64,000 nucleotides of DNA, taken from NCBI GenBank assembly GCA_913058245.1, contig CAJXQJ010000004.1, positions 146,678 to 210,677 on the forward strand. Reading direction: 5' to 3'. This DNA is from an uncultured Colwellia sp. (lineage in GTDB: Bacteria; Pseudomonadota; Gammaproteobacteria; Enterobacterales; Alteromonadaceae). The first letter of the stretch is position 1, and the number at the start of each line of letters is the position of its first letter. The notes under the pieces were generated by a model. It searched no databases. It was not told where the DNA came from and saw nothing but the letters and a program-made list of their open reading frames with translations. The translations under genes were made by a program, and so were the position numbers. This document shows, piece by piece, positions 17,806-27,036 of the stretch.

Positions 17806-18514
17806 AATCCCAAAATTCTAATAAACTGAGAACCTTATTTCGTATTAAGATTTTTTTTTGTCCAATTCTTTGTCCAATACACAGGTTCATTACACTACAA
17901 TCAAAAAATTCATCCCAAGTTTGCTGAAAGCAATTATTAACTAATGTAGAAAAATTTGAAGATTTCCTTTTTTTGTCTTTAGCAAAAAAAATACCATAAT
18001 CACAGCTAAGCAATTGCTCTTTCTCCGATAGGTTAGCATCAAAAAATAAATTACTACCTTTAACTAAAATTAACCCTTTAACTTTTGAAGAGCTACTATT
18101 AAGAGCGATATTTTTGCGTAGAGACTTTATACTCTCTCTATCTTTATACATTGTTGTTGCTGAATCAACATTGGTAGCAAAAGTAAAATACCCATCATCA
18201 AAACAACTTGCACTAATACTTTCACGAGTAGAACTAAAAAACTTTTTTAGTTTAGGCATCCCCCCCATAAGAGTATCTCTGTACCCTATCGAAAAAAATA
18301 GCTTATTTAAGTTTTTGTACATATTCTTATTCTTAAGTTTGCTCTGAATAAAACTTATCTCTTCCATGGAAATATCTGTAGAACAAAGCTCTATTTGACG
18401 ATAGAGATTTTTTATAAAATGCACATTAACTAGACCATCGATTATCAGCCTTGCAGCATATTCTGAATTGTTACATAAAAATCTAAATGATTCTTGATGG
18501 ATATATATTCTCAT
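17786..18514 (-). CDS. Unknown protein in the N-oxygenase operon
   Basis: 242 residues, not recognised. No signal peptide or membrane helix. It is Ser-, Lys- and Phe-rich with eight or so cysteines scattered through it, and a mixed helical N-terminal half. It could be an amide- or ester-forming enzyme, a carrier-independent ligase or a regulator, but no motif decides. Its position between the two-helix membrane protein and the flavin monooxygenase, with a 20-base overlap to the latter, argues that its product works in the same pathway. Confidence 0.6.
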   Translation of the reverse strand: MRIYIHQESFRFLCNNSEYAARLIIDGLVNVHFIKNLYRQIELCSTDISMEEISFIQSKLKNKNMYKNLNKLFFSIGYRDTLMGGMPKLKKFFSSTRESISASCFDDGYFTFATNVDSATTMYKDRESIKSLRKNIALNSSSSKVKGLILVKGSNLFFDANLSEKEQLLSCDYGIFFAKDKKRKSSNFSTLVNNCFQQTWDEFFDCSVMNLCIGQRIGQKKILIRNKVLSLLEFWDYEEEYI

Positions 18515-18524
18515 AATGCCCTCT

Positions 18525-19004
18525 CTATAATGAATATATAAGACCTAATACAAAAATGATTAGACCTACAAAACAACACACCTCCGTTAAAAAAAGTGCT
18601 ATTAAATACTTCTGAGTTCTAGTTGAAACAACCTTTGTAGTATCACGAATGTAACTTTGAATACTTTTATCACTTTTTGAATGCGCACCAATAATATCCA
18701 AGCTTTTCAGACACATAACAGTCGAAATCATTACACCTATTGAACTGAAAATTACAGGAATTCTCAAATAATCAAAAAACGGAACTGAATCCTCAATGTT
18801 ATTAGTACCAATCAAAATAGCTAGTATAGTTACCAATAAAGCGTTAAAGGTAAGTAAAACAGAAGTTTTGTTATCTATAACGTCTAGATGCCCATGTAAT
18901 GTATCAACAAGAGCTTTATTTTGACTGTCAGCATTAGCTATTAAAGTGTGATGCCTTAATTCTATGTCATACTCAACTTTTCTTAGAGACGAAAGAGAAA
19001 ACAT
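18525..19004 (-). CDS. PycTM-like two-helix membrane protein
   Basis: 159 residues. After a 40-residue polar N-terminus comes HLDVIDNKTSVLLTFNALLV, which matches the D-x-K-(A/T)-x-x-LL pattern at the start of the PycTM (DUF5706) domain. A first helix (about 50-68), a second near 77-97, a polar loop and a last helix at about 135-157 follow. PycTM proteins act as membrane-damaging effectors in cyclic-nucleotide Pycsar defence. No nucleotide cyclase is present here; instead the gene sits inside an operon of N-oxygenases, so it may respond to, export or protect against their product. Confidence 0.6.
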   Translation of the reverse strand: MFSLSSLRKVEYDIELRHHTLIANADSQNKALVDTLHGHLDVIDNKTSVLLTFNALLVTILAILIGTNNIEDSVPFFDYLRIPVIFSSIGVMISTVMCLKSLDIIGAHSKSDKSIQSYIRDTTKVVSTRTQKYLIALFLTEVCCFVGLIIFVLGLIYSL

Positions 19005-19017
19005 ATTTATATACCTA

Positions 19018-19647
19018 TTACTTAATCAAAACAGCGCGAACAGGTGAACCATCACCTTCAAAAATCTTTAATGGTAAAGCATAAAGTTGATATTCTCCTT
19101 CGTCAGCAAACTCTAAGTTTGTCGCTTCCAATATAATCACTTCATTGCCAAGTAATGTTCTATGAGCTGGATAATCTTCATCTCCATATTTATCTACACT
19201 CAAATAGTCGATACCAACCAAATTTATTTCTCTTTTTACTATTTCTTCAGCGCCATCTTTAGAAATGTAAACATGATTTTCATCGAACTGACCTTTTACG
19301 AAACCTTTAGAGTGGCGTGTTTTGATTAACAAATTTTTACAATCTCCAAGCTCAACCTGCTTAATGAAGTTTGCATCTATAATATTCGCATCAAACTTTA
19401 CGACTTTAGTTGACCCCATGAATCTACCCAGTTCGATATCATCAAGAGTTTTTCCTTCAAGAAAAAAGTGTCTTGGAGCATCAACATGGGTCAAAAAGTG
19501 ACTTGTCCAACCATCTAGTTTAGTAATCTTACAAGGGCAACCGCCTTCTATTTCGCATAATGTAGACATCGAAATATCATCATCACCAGGGTATACAAGT
19601 GCATCATTATTTATACTTCTGGAAATATCGATTATATTTTTATTCAT
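19018..19647 (-). CDS. Cyclase-family (kynurenine formamidase-like) hydrolase
   Basis: 209 residues. Metal-dependent hydrolase of the PF04199 family, recognised from IIDISRSINND at the start, a YPGD segment, and the signature THVDAPRHFF near 49-58, whose His and Asp bind zinc or manganese. VGIDYLSVDKYGDEDYPAHR and GNEVIILEATNLE complete the family pattern. Members hydrolyse N-formyl groups or open rings, and some take part in secondary metabolism. It overlaps the upstream YqcI/YcgG gene by eight bases. The substrate is presumably made by the two N-oxygenases. Confidence 0.8.
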   Translation of the reverse strand: MNKNIIDISRSINNDALVYPGDDDISMSTLCEIEGGCPCKITKLDGWTSHFLTHVDAPRHFFLEGKTLDDIELGRFMGSTKVVKFDANIIDANFIKQVELGDCKNLLIKTRHSKGFVKGQFDENHVYISKDGAEEIVKREINLVGIDYLSVDKYGDEDYPAHRTLLGNEVIILEATNLEFADEGEYQLYALPLKIFEGDGSPVRAVLIK

Positions 19648-20404
19648 TTGAACCTCTATTTATTAAGTTAGTAAATGGGCATGACCACTCTGCGTCACTA
19701 TGATCTCTTCCTGAGTATTGCTTAGCTTCAGAAATTTCTTTTGAACCAACCATCATCGGGTTATACGAATTCTGAATTTTCATATCTCTTTTTCGTATCT
19801 TCTTCTTCATTGAATCAAACTTTCCTTCCTCTCTTAAATTTGAAAATTGAGTGTGAGCATTGAAAACTAAAGCTGGCCAAATAAATCGCCTCGACCATCT
19901 AGATGAGCAGGGATGCATTCCAATCACAAAATACGCCTTGCCGTTTATAGAGAAACCAAAGTTAGGATTGTTAGGATCATCCGATACACTTTCATCCCAT
20001 TTATTACCCAACATGCAATCAATATTGTTAATGGATTTCAATTGCTTCCATAATGAACTCTCAAATTCTATTTCGTTGGTTGGTTCCCAATTAAGAAAAA
20101 TAGCAACATATGTAGCAAACACTGAAGATTCTTCATTACGCTCTTCTTCAAAAAAGGACAGGGCGTTTATTATTTGCTGAGCATTTTCAGTTACACTTTC
20201 ACTTTCATATACCCCAAGGCGAAATAAGTTTCGACTCACAGCTCCATGAGCGCCTAAGCAAGGAAAGTGAGGGTGTTTAACCATACTTCTGAAAAGTTCT
20301 GCTGCATATGATTCAACTTTACTGGGCTGATCTTGCGTTAACACACTCACAAACTCGCTTTCTATAAATTTTCCGTATGTTACAGGCATAAAATTAACTT
20401 TCAT
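19640..20404 (-). CDS. YqcI/YcgG-family heme-type N-oxygenase
   Basis: 254 residues of the YqcI/YcgG family (PF08892). From general knowledge, characterised relatives such as GntA are heme-dependent N-hydroxylases acting on arginine or guanidine compounds. Family features visible: FPCLGAHGAVSRNLFRLGVY at about 48-67, then GMHPCSSRWSRRFIWPALVFN near 165-185, which carries conserved His, Cys, Ser and Arg, and SCPF near the C-terminus. First gene of the leftward operon, with the regulator on the other side of a short AT-rich promoter. It has no clear ribosome site; an internal Met at residue 6 is an alternative start. Confidence 0.75.
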   Translation of the reverse strand: MKVNFMPVTYGKFIESEFVSVLTQDQPSKVESYAAELFRSMVKHPHFPCLGAHGAVSRNLFRLGVYESESVTENAQQIINALSFFEEERNEESSVFATYVAIFLNWEPTNEIEFESSLWKQLKSINNIDCMLGNKWDESVSDDPNNPNFGFSINGKAYFVIGMHPCSSRWSRRFIWPALVFNAHTQFSNLREEGKFDSMKKKIRKRDMKIQNSYNPMMVGSKEISEAKQYSGRDHSDAEWSCPFTNLINRGSNE

Positions 20405-20408
20405 TTTT

Positions 20409-20435
20409 TAATTAATTTATTTATAATTAATTTAT
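20409..20435. promoter_or_regulatory. Direct repeats in the divergent promoter
   Basis: TAATTAATTTAT occurs twice with a 15-base step in the 99-base gap between the N-oxygenase operon and the XRE regulator. A likely binding site for that regulator, since it abuts the start of the operon. Confidence 0.45.
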
Positions 20436-20503
20436 ATCGTACAATTATTATGCATGTCAAGATCAAATATTAAGCATATATAAAATAATTAAGAGTTAAT
20501 TAA

Positions 20504-21397
20504 ATGCAAGTTAGATTTTCAGAAACGCTTAATAGGCTAATAACCGATCCTAAAAACAAACACACTAAGTCAAAATTGGCAGAGGCTATTGGTGTATCCC
20601 CTAGTGCCATTAGCCAATATTTAACACAAGTTTCTAGCCCCAAATTTGAGGTGCTAGCAAGGATTGCAGAAGAACTAAATGTTTCTATTGATTATCTTAT
20701 TTTTGGCGAAGAACGAACTTTACCTTCATCGAGGGAAGAGGAATACTTTTCCTTACGATTAGAGAAACTTTTAAATGCGCAAGATAATAATAATAATATT
20801 AGAAAGTGGTTGTATGAAAAATTTACTGACGATATTTGTTCAAGAATAGAGTTAACAACCAACGAACTTTTATCACAAAAAGATAAATTAGTAGTTAATT
20901 CTCAATTAGGCTTTTTGAATAATGACGATATTAGTAAGATAGAGTCCATTGCTATTTGTGCAAAGATTATGAGTAATACATTATTTTACAATGTAACTAC
21001 AAATGATGATGGAGAATTTATACCCGGTATGTTTGCTGATATTGTGGTTAGACGATTGTTGAGTGGAATAAACTATCACTATGTTGTCCCTTCTGAGTTA
21101 TCTAAATTAGCAAATGCAATGGTACAGATATTCAACCGATTAGGCGGTCAAGACTTTTCTGAACAAATCCAAGTAGACTTCAATGATAGTAGTTTACTTG
21201 TTTGCGGATTCTTTATTTACAAATTACCGGAAGACTTTACATTAAAAATATCATCAAGATTATCTCGAAAAATCAACAATTATGTTGTAGATAATTATAT
21301 AGGTTTTACAGCCTCACCTAATGCTAGCGTAGATGGTGATATGTTTTTAGATAAGCTTCATTTAAAAAAAGCCATACATTTTTTTGATTTAATATAG
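20504..21397 (+). CDS. XRE-family transcriptional regulator with C-terminal sensor-like domain
   Basis: 297 residues. An XRE helix-turn-helix at about 17-70 (KSKLAEAIGVSPSAISQYLT, then LARIAEELNVSIDYLIFGEE) is followed by a 220-residue C-terminal domain I do not recognise. Divergently placed from the five-gene N-oxygenase operon with only 99 bases between, so it very likely controls that operon and itself. The C-terminal part may sense a ligand or damage. The stop is embedded in a hairpin containing a period-8 repeat. Confidence 0.75.
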   Translation: MQVRFSETLNRLITDPKNKHTKSKLAEAIGVSPSAISQYLTQVSSPKFEVLARIAEELNVSIDYLIFGEERTLPSSREEEYFSLRLEKLLNAQDNNNNIRKWLYEKFTDDICSRIELTTNELLSQKDKLVVNSQLGFLNNDDISKIESIAICAKIMSNTLFYNVTTNDDGEFIPGMFADIVVRRLLSGINYHYVVPSELSKLANAMVQIFNRLGGQDFSEQIQVDFNDSSLLVCGFFIYKLPEDFTLKISSRLSRKINNYVVDNYIGFTASPNASVDGDMFLDKLHLKKAIHFFDLI

Positions 21398-21450
21398 ATA
21401 TTTCATATTTTTATATTTTTATATTTTTATATTTTTATATAAGAAATATC
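21397..21450. repeat. Period-8 ATTTTTAT repeat inside a hairpin
   Basis: GATATTTC at 21397-21404 pairs with GAAATATC at 21443-21450. Between them ATTTTTAT is repeated four times with flanking partial copies. The structure starts at the last base of the XRE gene and may act as its terminator. Such short repeats change copy number easily. Confidence 0.7.
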
Positions 21451-21474
21451 AATCAAAATACACCATAGGCAACA

Positions 21475-22368
21475 TTAAAAATTCAATGGATGCTTATTCA
21501 CCTGTCTATGAAGATGATTTACAGATGCACTTAAGTATTTCTCTGTCGTACTAATATCACTATGTCACATCATTTTTGATAGTGCATACAGATCACAACC
21601 TCACTCAAGCATCAGAGTTGCAAAGGTTCTACGTAGCTTATGGGCGTAAAATGAAATTCAGCTATATTGCTTTTACTTGGTTATATACCTTCTCAGCGAG
21701 TTATAACACATGCCTGAATCGCTTTTGCTAGAAGTAAAAAAGTAGATGCACTTTTTATTTAATCTAATACGGTGCTCTAAGTAATTTTCTAGCGAATGGA
21801 TTAATGAAATAGGCATAGGAATTATTCTATCTTTTGCTCACTTTCCTTGTTGAACAAATAAGGTTCTATTCGCTAAGTCGATATCCGGCATTTTAAGCAT
21901 TCTTAATTCTGAGAAACGAATACCTGTATAAATAAAAGTTGAGATAATCGCGACTCACCTCGCTTTGTAAAATTGATATTGCGTAGGCATATTTCTAGTG
22001 TATTCAATCAAATTTGAGGCTTGATCTTGGGGTAATCATTTCATAGACCTTTTGGGTATTCTAGGCTTTGGAATTCCGAGTATTGGGTTTACTTCAATGA
22101 TTTTTTCATTCACACACCATTTTAAGAAAAGGCTTAATGAACACATATGGTTTTTAATTGTTTTTGGTGCCCATTTTCTATCAATTTTTCCGTGAATAAT
22201 GAAGCTTTCGATAAAGTCCCTGTTCAGTTCTTCAATATACTGGATAGGCTTATATTTTAATAACAATCAAAATTCGTTTTTAAGGCTTGTTATTGTTCGA
22301 GGCGAATAACCGCTAAATATTTCTGAGTACACGAGAAACTTTTTATGAAGTTCCACAATATTTTTCAT
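21475..22368 (-). pseudogene. Tyrosine recombinase (integrase) frame with eight in-frame stops
   Basis: A full-length integrase frame of about 298 codons from ATG (22366-22368, MKNIVELHKKFL) to TAA (21475-21477, after the family-typical HPLNF). Domains are intact: SAM-like N-terminus, YTGIRFSEL with the first catalytic Arg, HKLRRTFA with the second Arg, and HSDISTTEKYL with the catalytic Tyr. Eight stops interrupt it: UGA at 22267, 22036, 21955, 21838, 21658, 21601 and 21565 (lowest base of each), and UAA at 21673. No frameshift is needed anywhere. At GK-stop-AKDR, LE-stop-GCDL and MM-stop-HSD the family normally has glycine. The protein cannot be made as one piece by standard decoding. Confidence 0.85.
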
Positions 22369-22394
22369 AGCAAAAAAATAACAAAATAAAAAGT

Positions 22395-22427
22395 CAGTAG
22401 TCATCGGGCTATACCCGAGTATCACTG
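22395..22427. repeat. Inverted repeat near the att-like site
   Basis: CAGTAGTCATCGGG and, five bases on, CCCGAGTATCACTG form an imperfect inverted repeat just upstream of the integrase frame. A third related copy, CAGTGACCATCGGG, lies at 22612-22625 beyond the tRNA fragment. Spacing and position suit arm-type integrase or excisionase binding sites. Confidence 0.5.
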
Positions 22428-22481
22428 GCTCTCATTTTTGCTAACTTTTATAGTCGTTTTTTGGCTTTGTATTCATACAAA

Positions 22482-22527
22482 TGGTTGCGGGGACAGGAAT
22501 TGAACCTGTGGTCTACGGGTTATGAGA
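22482..22527 (-). other. 3' fragment of tRNA-fMet, att-like site
   Basis: Read leftward this is the anticodon loop CTCATAA (CAU), the 3' anticodon stem, variable region, T-arm GGTTCAATTCC and acceptor end CCCCGCAACCA. Sequence before the anticodon bears no relation to a tRNA, so only the 3' half is present. Such fragments arise when an element integrates into a tRNA gene and duplicates its 3' end. It lies 114 bases from the integrase start, as expected for the att site of that integrase. Not a functional tRNA. Confidence 0.75.
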
Positions 22528-22792
22528 CCTAAAGGTGTCGAAATACTCTATGTTTTTCCGCTTTAATTAGCCCAAAATTAACGATAAATCCATTGTTTTC
22601 AAAATGATAGTCAGTGACCATCGGGTAAATACATGTTATTGAAAAATTCACTATCGTCAAATTTAAAAATATCCACCCTGATTCTAACATTCTAGAAACC
22701 AGTTTTATTTACAATTCGAAAAGTGTAGTTTAGAGAATGGTGAGTAATTCATCCTGCACGGTGTATTTGGCCTCTGTTAATAGGAGCGTGCA

Positions 22793-23260
22793 ATGAAGAT
22801 ATTTGGTTTTCCTTCTCCTGATAAAATAAAAGAAGTTTTAGACAGGAAAGACAGTAACTTAAATGTATTCGATACACCAAAAGAACCAGTAATGAGTCAG
22901 CTCGTTACAAGTTCAAGTAAGAAAAAAAGTGGTTGGTTTAAGTCACTCAAAAACAAGACCCGTGTTCGTCTTTATGAGTATTTAATGCTCTCTGTTGATA
23001 TAACAGAGCCATTAGGTGTTCAAGGAATACGAGAACGAGGCTCAGGCTCTATATCAGTAGCTTCGTTTTTTACACTTTTCGATAAGATCGTTGAGCGCCA
23101 ACAGGCAATCAATAATCCACATCGAAATATTATTGAGATTGTACCTTGTGAAACAGGGACTGTAAGAACAAAGTACATTTTAACTAAGTACGGTAGAAAA
23201 GTTGTTTTTAGGATTTTGAAACTAGGATTAAATCCAAAACCATCTTCTCTATCAAAGTAA
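22793..23260 (+). CDS. Unknown 155-residue protein
   Basis: Not recognised. Basic protein (many Lys and Arg) with a Ser/Lys-rich segment near 40-50 (SSSKKKSGWFKSLKNK). The start follows TAGGAGCG at a good distance. First of three same-strand genes ending at a strong terminator. It lies just beyond the tRNA-fMet fragment, so it belongs to the element at that site or to its neighbour. It could bind nucleic acid, but there is no motif. Confidence 0.55.
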   Translation: MKIFGFPSPDKIKEVLDRKDSNLNVFDTPKEPVMSQLVTSSSKKKSGWFKSLKNKTRVRLYEYLMLSVDITEPLGVQGIRERGSGSISVASFFTLFDKIVERQQAINNPHRNIIEIVPCETGTVRTKYILTKYGRKVVFRILKLGLNPKPSSLSK

Positions 23261-23328
23261 TTATTTGACCGCCTAAACTGTGCAGGGTGTTCACCAAGTC
23301 AAATAATTGAAGATAAATAGGAATTGAT

Positions 23329-23910
23329 ATGATGAATAAAAATGTTAATGAACAATCTGAATGTATATTTTCAGATACTTCAAGACTGCATCAAAATGAT
23401 TTTCTTCTATTGGATGAAATAACTTATCAGCATAGAGATAATGTTTTTGTGCAACTTGATAACGTTCTCCAAACACAAAAGAAATATCTCTATAAAATAT
23501 TTGATGATTACTACTCGAAAGAGAAAGAGAAGTATTCTTTTATCTACTCAAATTGTGGGTGGCATAATAGAGATTACTTTACAGACTTATTAAGAGTTAT
23601 TTTAAGTGAATTTATTCTTAAGAAATCAAACTACATGTTTTTCTTTAAAAGGATTAACAATAAAACAAATATGATTATCAAAAGACTAACAAATTTACTA
23701 AATCATAAAATTCAAGAGAAAAAGCTTTACTCTTTTAAGACTAAGCAATCATTCGATACAGAAGAAAACAGTGAAATAACAAATGGAGTTCCTAGAATAG
23801 GAATGAAAGGACTCTATTTGTTTCCTAGTGATTTCACTCATTCTTTCGTAAGAATTGTTATGGGAAATAAACAAAACCAACCTTTCAAGGAGGAATTGTT
23901 ATGTTGTTAA
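23329..23910 (+). CDS. Unknown 193-residue protein
   Basis: Not recognised. Hydrophilic, Lys- and Phe-rich, with HxDNVFVQLDNVLQ and CGWHNRDYFTDLLRVILSEF segments that look helical. No signal peptide or membrane span. Two adjacent ATGs (23329, 23332) could start it. Overlaps the next gene by 10 bases; 68 bases after the previous one. Confidence 0.5.
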   Translation: MMNKNVNEQSECIFSDTSRLHQNDFLLLDEITYQHRDNVFVQLDNVLQTQKKYLYKIFDDYYSKEKEKYSFIYSNCGWHNRDYFTDLLRVILSEFILKKSNYMFFFKRINNKTNMIIKRLTNLLNHKIQEKKLYSFKTKQSFDTEENSEITNGVPRIGMKGLYLFPSDFTHSFVRIVMGNKQNQPFKEELLCC

Positions 23911-24158
23911 TAACTTTCAATAAAATCATTGAGGAGTTTTTTTCTATAGTGATTAAGACTTCTGTCTATTTCGTATTTGATAAAGGAGAAGAAGTTTCTT
24001 TCTTAGGTCAGGTGATCCATGCAAGAAATGAACTGTCCCAAATATGGATATCTGAAATGCTGACAATTGAAAGCATTTTCGATAAATCTATATTTGTATG
24101 TTCTAGGTATAAAGAGAATCTATACTTTAAACATAAAAATTTTGACCTTCCAGTCTAG
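23901..24158 (+). CDS. Unknown 85-residue protein
   Basis: Not recognised. Begins LLITFNKIIEEFFSIVIK, a hydrophobic helix, followed by beta-like segments and a Lys/Asn-rich tail. A GGAGG lies just before the start within the end of the previous gene, supporting coupled translation. Last gene before a clear terminator. Confidence 0.5.
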   Translation: MLLITFNKIIEEFFSIVIKTSVYFVFDKGEEVSFLGQVIHARNELSQIWISEMLTIESIFDKSIFVCSRYKENLYFKHKNFDLPV

Positions 24159-24166
24159 TTAAATCC

Positions 24167-24211
24167 ACCCGATTAAAAGTGAGGCAGCATCACTTTTAAT
24201 CGGGTTTATTA
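24167..24211 (+). terminator. Strong intrinsic terminator
   Basis: ACCCGATTAAAAGTGA pairs perfectly with TCACTTTTAATCGGGT across a seven-base loop, followed by TTATTATT. A 16-bp perfect stem closes the three-gene unknown cluster. Confidence 0.85.
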
Positions 24212-24428
24212 TTACCCCACTATAAAAAGCTCTTTTGATATAGAAATAATCTCTAATAACACATAGATTAGCCCAGCTATTTCGGCTATTTTTACTATAC
24301 GATTTTGTTCATTAAATTTTTTCAAAATTTCACCATCCATATTAATGTTCACAACACCATGGTAATAATTTGAAATTTATTGTGTATCCGATTCTCGTTT
24401 CTAAAATGATTAAAAAAAACAGCCACTT

Positions 24429-24740
24429 CTATCCAATTAAAAAATTAACATCACAAATTTGTCTTTTTAGTGTTTTTAAAGAAATTGATAAATACCTTTG
24501 CGTAGTAGATATGTTTGAGTGGCCTAGTACTTCTTTAATAGTAAAAAGATTAACTTCTGCTTCAATCGCCATTCTTGCAAAAGTATGTCTCAACATATGT
24601 GGCGAAAAATACACTCATGTGGCTTTTCTTATTTTCTCACAAATATGAGCAATACTTTTCACTTCCAAGGCTGTCAAACTCATATTATTAATCTCATCAG
24701 GGGTATCAAAGTGGGGTGCACACCTAATTAAAGACTAAAA
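24429..24740 (-). pseudogene. C-terminal remnant of a second tyrosine recombinase
   Basis: Leftward frame that begins without a start near 24740, reads DTPDEINNMSLTALEVKSIA and then KIRKAT, meets UGA at 24615-24617, and continues VYFSPHMLRHTFARMA to LGHSNISTTQRYLSIS and a stop. Catalytic box H-x-L-R-H and the Tyr are present, but the N-terminal two thirds are missing. The UGA falls where relatives have glycine before V/I-x-FSPH. It lies next to the attachment core at groEL, so it is the best candidate for the integrase that once used this site. Confidence 0.75.
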
Positions 24741-24761
24741 AATATCAACATGCAAGTGGGT

Positions 24762-24780
24762 GATACCCCACTTTATACCC
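24762..24780. other. Attachment core copy at groEL
   Basis: GATACCCCACTTTATACCC matches the cores of units 3 and 4 except for T in place of the first C. It lies between the second integrase remnant and the groEL terminator. An inverted near-copy (GGGTATCAAAGTGGGGTGC) sits at 24701-24719 but overlaps the integrase coding frame. Confidence 0.6.
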
Positions 24781-24829
24781 TTGAAACTTTGAAACTTCAT
24801 GAATTATTATGAAACAAACTGAACAGCTT

Positions 24830-24868
24830 AATAAAAATAAAAACCCCGTAAAACATAGCTTTACGGGG
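24830..24868 (-). terminator. groESL terminator
   Basis: Leftward reading gives CCCCGTAAAG, a short loop, then TTTACGGGG and a T-rich tract (complement of 24830-24843). Its sequence differs completely from the hairpins of units 1-4, as expected if it was supplied by an integrated element. Confidence 0.85.
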
Positions 24869-24911
24869 CTTTTGAAACGTTATGAGTTTCTATGAAATCA
24901 TAGAGGGATGA

Positions 24912-26579
<1,668 letters not shown>

Positions 26580-26639
26580 TTAAAATCTGTCTTTGCACCG
26601 ATAGTTATCAATACAATAAAATGAGTTGGAAATAATTAA

Positions 26640-26930
26640 TTATTCTACAATGGCTAAAATGTCAGATTCTGACAAGATAAGTACTTCTTCACCGTCAATT
26701 TTTTCAGTTTTCATGCCGTAACCTTCGCTGAAGATCACTTGATCGCCAATTTTTACATCTAACGCTCGCACGTCACCGTTTTCTAGAATTCGGCCCTTGC
26801 CTACAGCAACTACTTCACCACGTGTTGACTTTTCAGCCGCACTGCCAGTTAATACAATACCGCCAGCAGACTTAGATTCAACTTCTTTACGTTTGATGAT
26901 CACACGATCGTGTAATGGACGAATACTCAT
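26640..26930 (-). CDS. groES: Co-chaperonin GroES
   Basis: 96 residues, the heptameric lid of Gro[16 protein letters not shown] at the start, a mobile loop with [11 protein letters not shown] near 22-33, and [20 protein letters not shown] near the end are typical. Seventy-two bases separate it from groEL, which is usual for this operon. An AGGAG lies before the start. Transcribed from a sigma-32-like promoter. Confidence 0.98.
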   Translation of the reverse strand: MSIRPLHDRVIIKRKEVESKSAGGIVLTGSAAEKSTRGEVVAVGKGRILENGDVRALDVKIGDQVIFSEGYGMKTEKIDGEEVLILSESDILAIVE

Positions 26931-26991
26931 TTCTTTCTCCTGAGATGTTCTATTTAATAAAAAATAAAGGATTTTAATTTTGTTGATTCAG

Positions 26992-27019
26992 AGATGGGGA
27001 TTAAATAAAACTTCACAAG
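26992..27019 (-). promoter_or_regulatory. Sigma-32 heat-shock promoter of groESL
   Basis: Leftward reading gives CTTGTGA, 13 bases, then CCCCATCT, close to the sigma-32 consensus (CTTGAAA, 11-16 bases, CCCCATNT). It lies about 60 bases before groES. Confidence 0.85.
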
Positions 27020-27036
27020 CCCACCTTGAAATTTTT

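Noticed and set aside
16582..20404. Siderophore biosynthesis locus
   Set aside because: Only the N-monooxygenase fits; no acyltransferase, NIS synthetase, NRPS, export or receptor gene is in the operon, and no Fur-like box was seen in its promoter.
21405..21442. CRISPR-like or phase-variable promoter array
   Set aside because: The repeat unit is only eight bases with no spacers; it is a simple tandem repeat.
21475..22368. Host-wide reading of UGA as glycine
   Set aside because: UGA is used as a normal stop nearby (for example the second PD40 gene ends in TGA), core genes need no recoding, and the integrase also contains a UAA.
22482..22527. Functional tRNA-fMet gene
   Set aside because: The acceptor 5' strand, D-arm and 5' anticodon stem are missing.
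24701..24719. Inverted attachment core as a second independent site
   Set aside because: It coincides with in-frame coding sequence of the second integrase remnant, so the match may be fortuitous.
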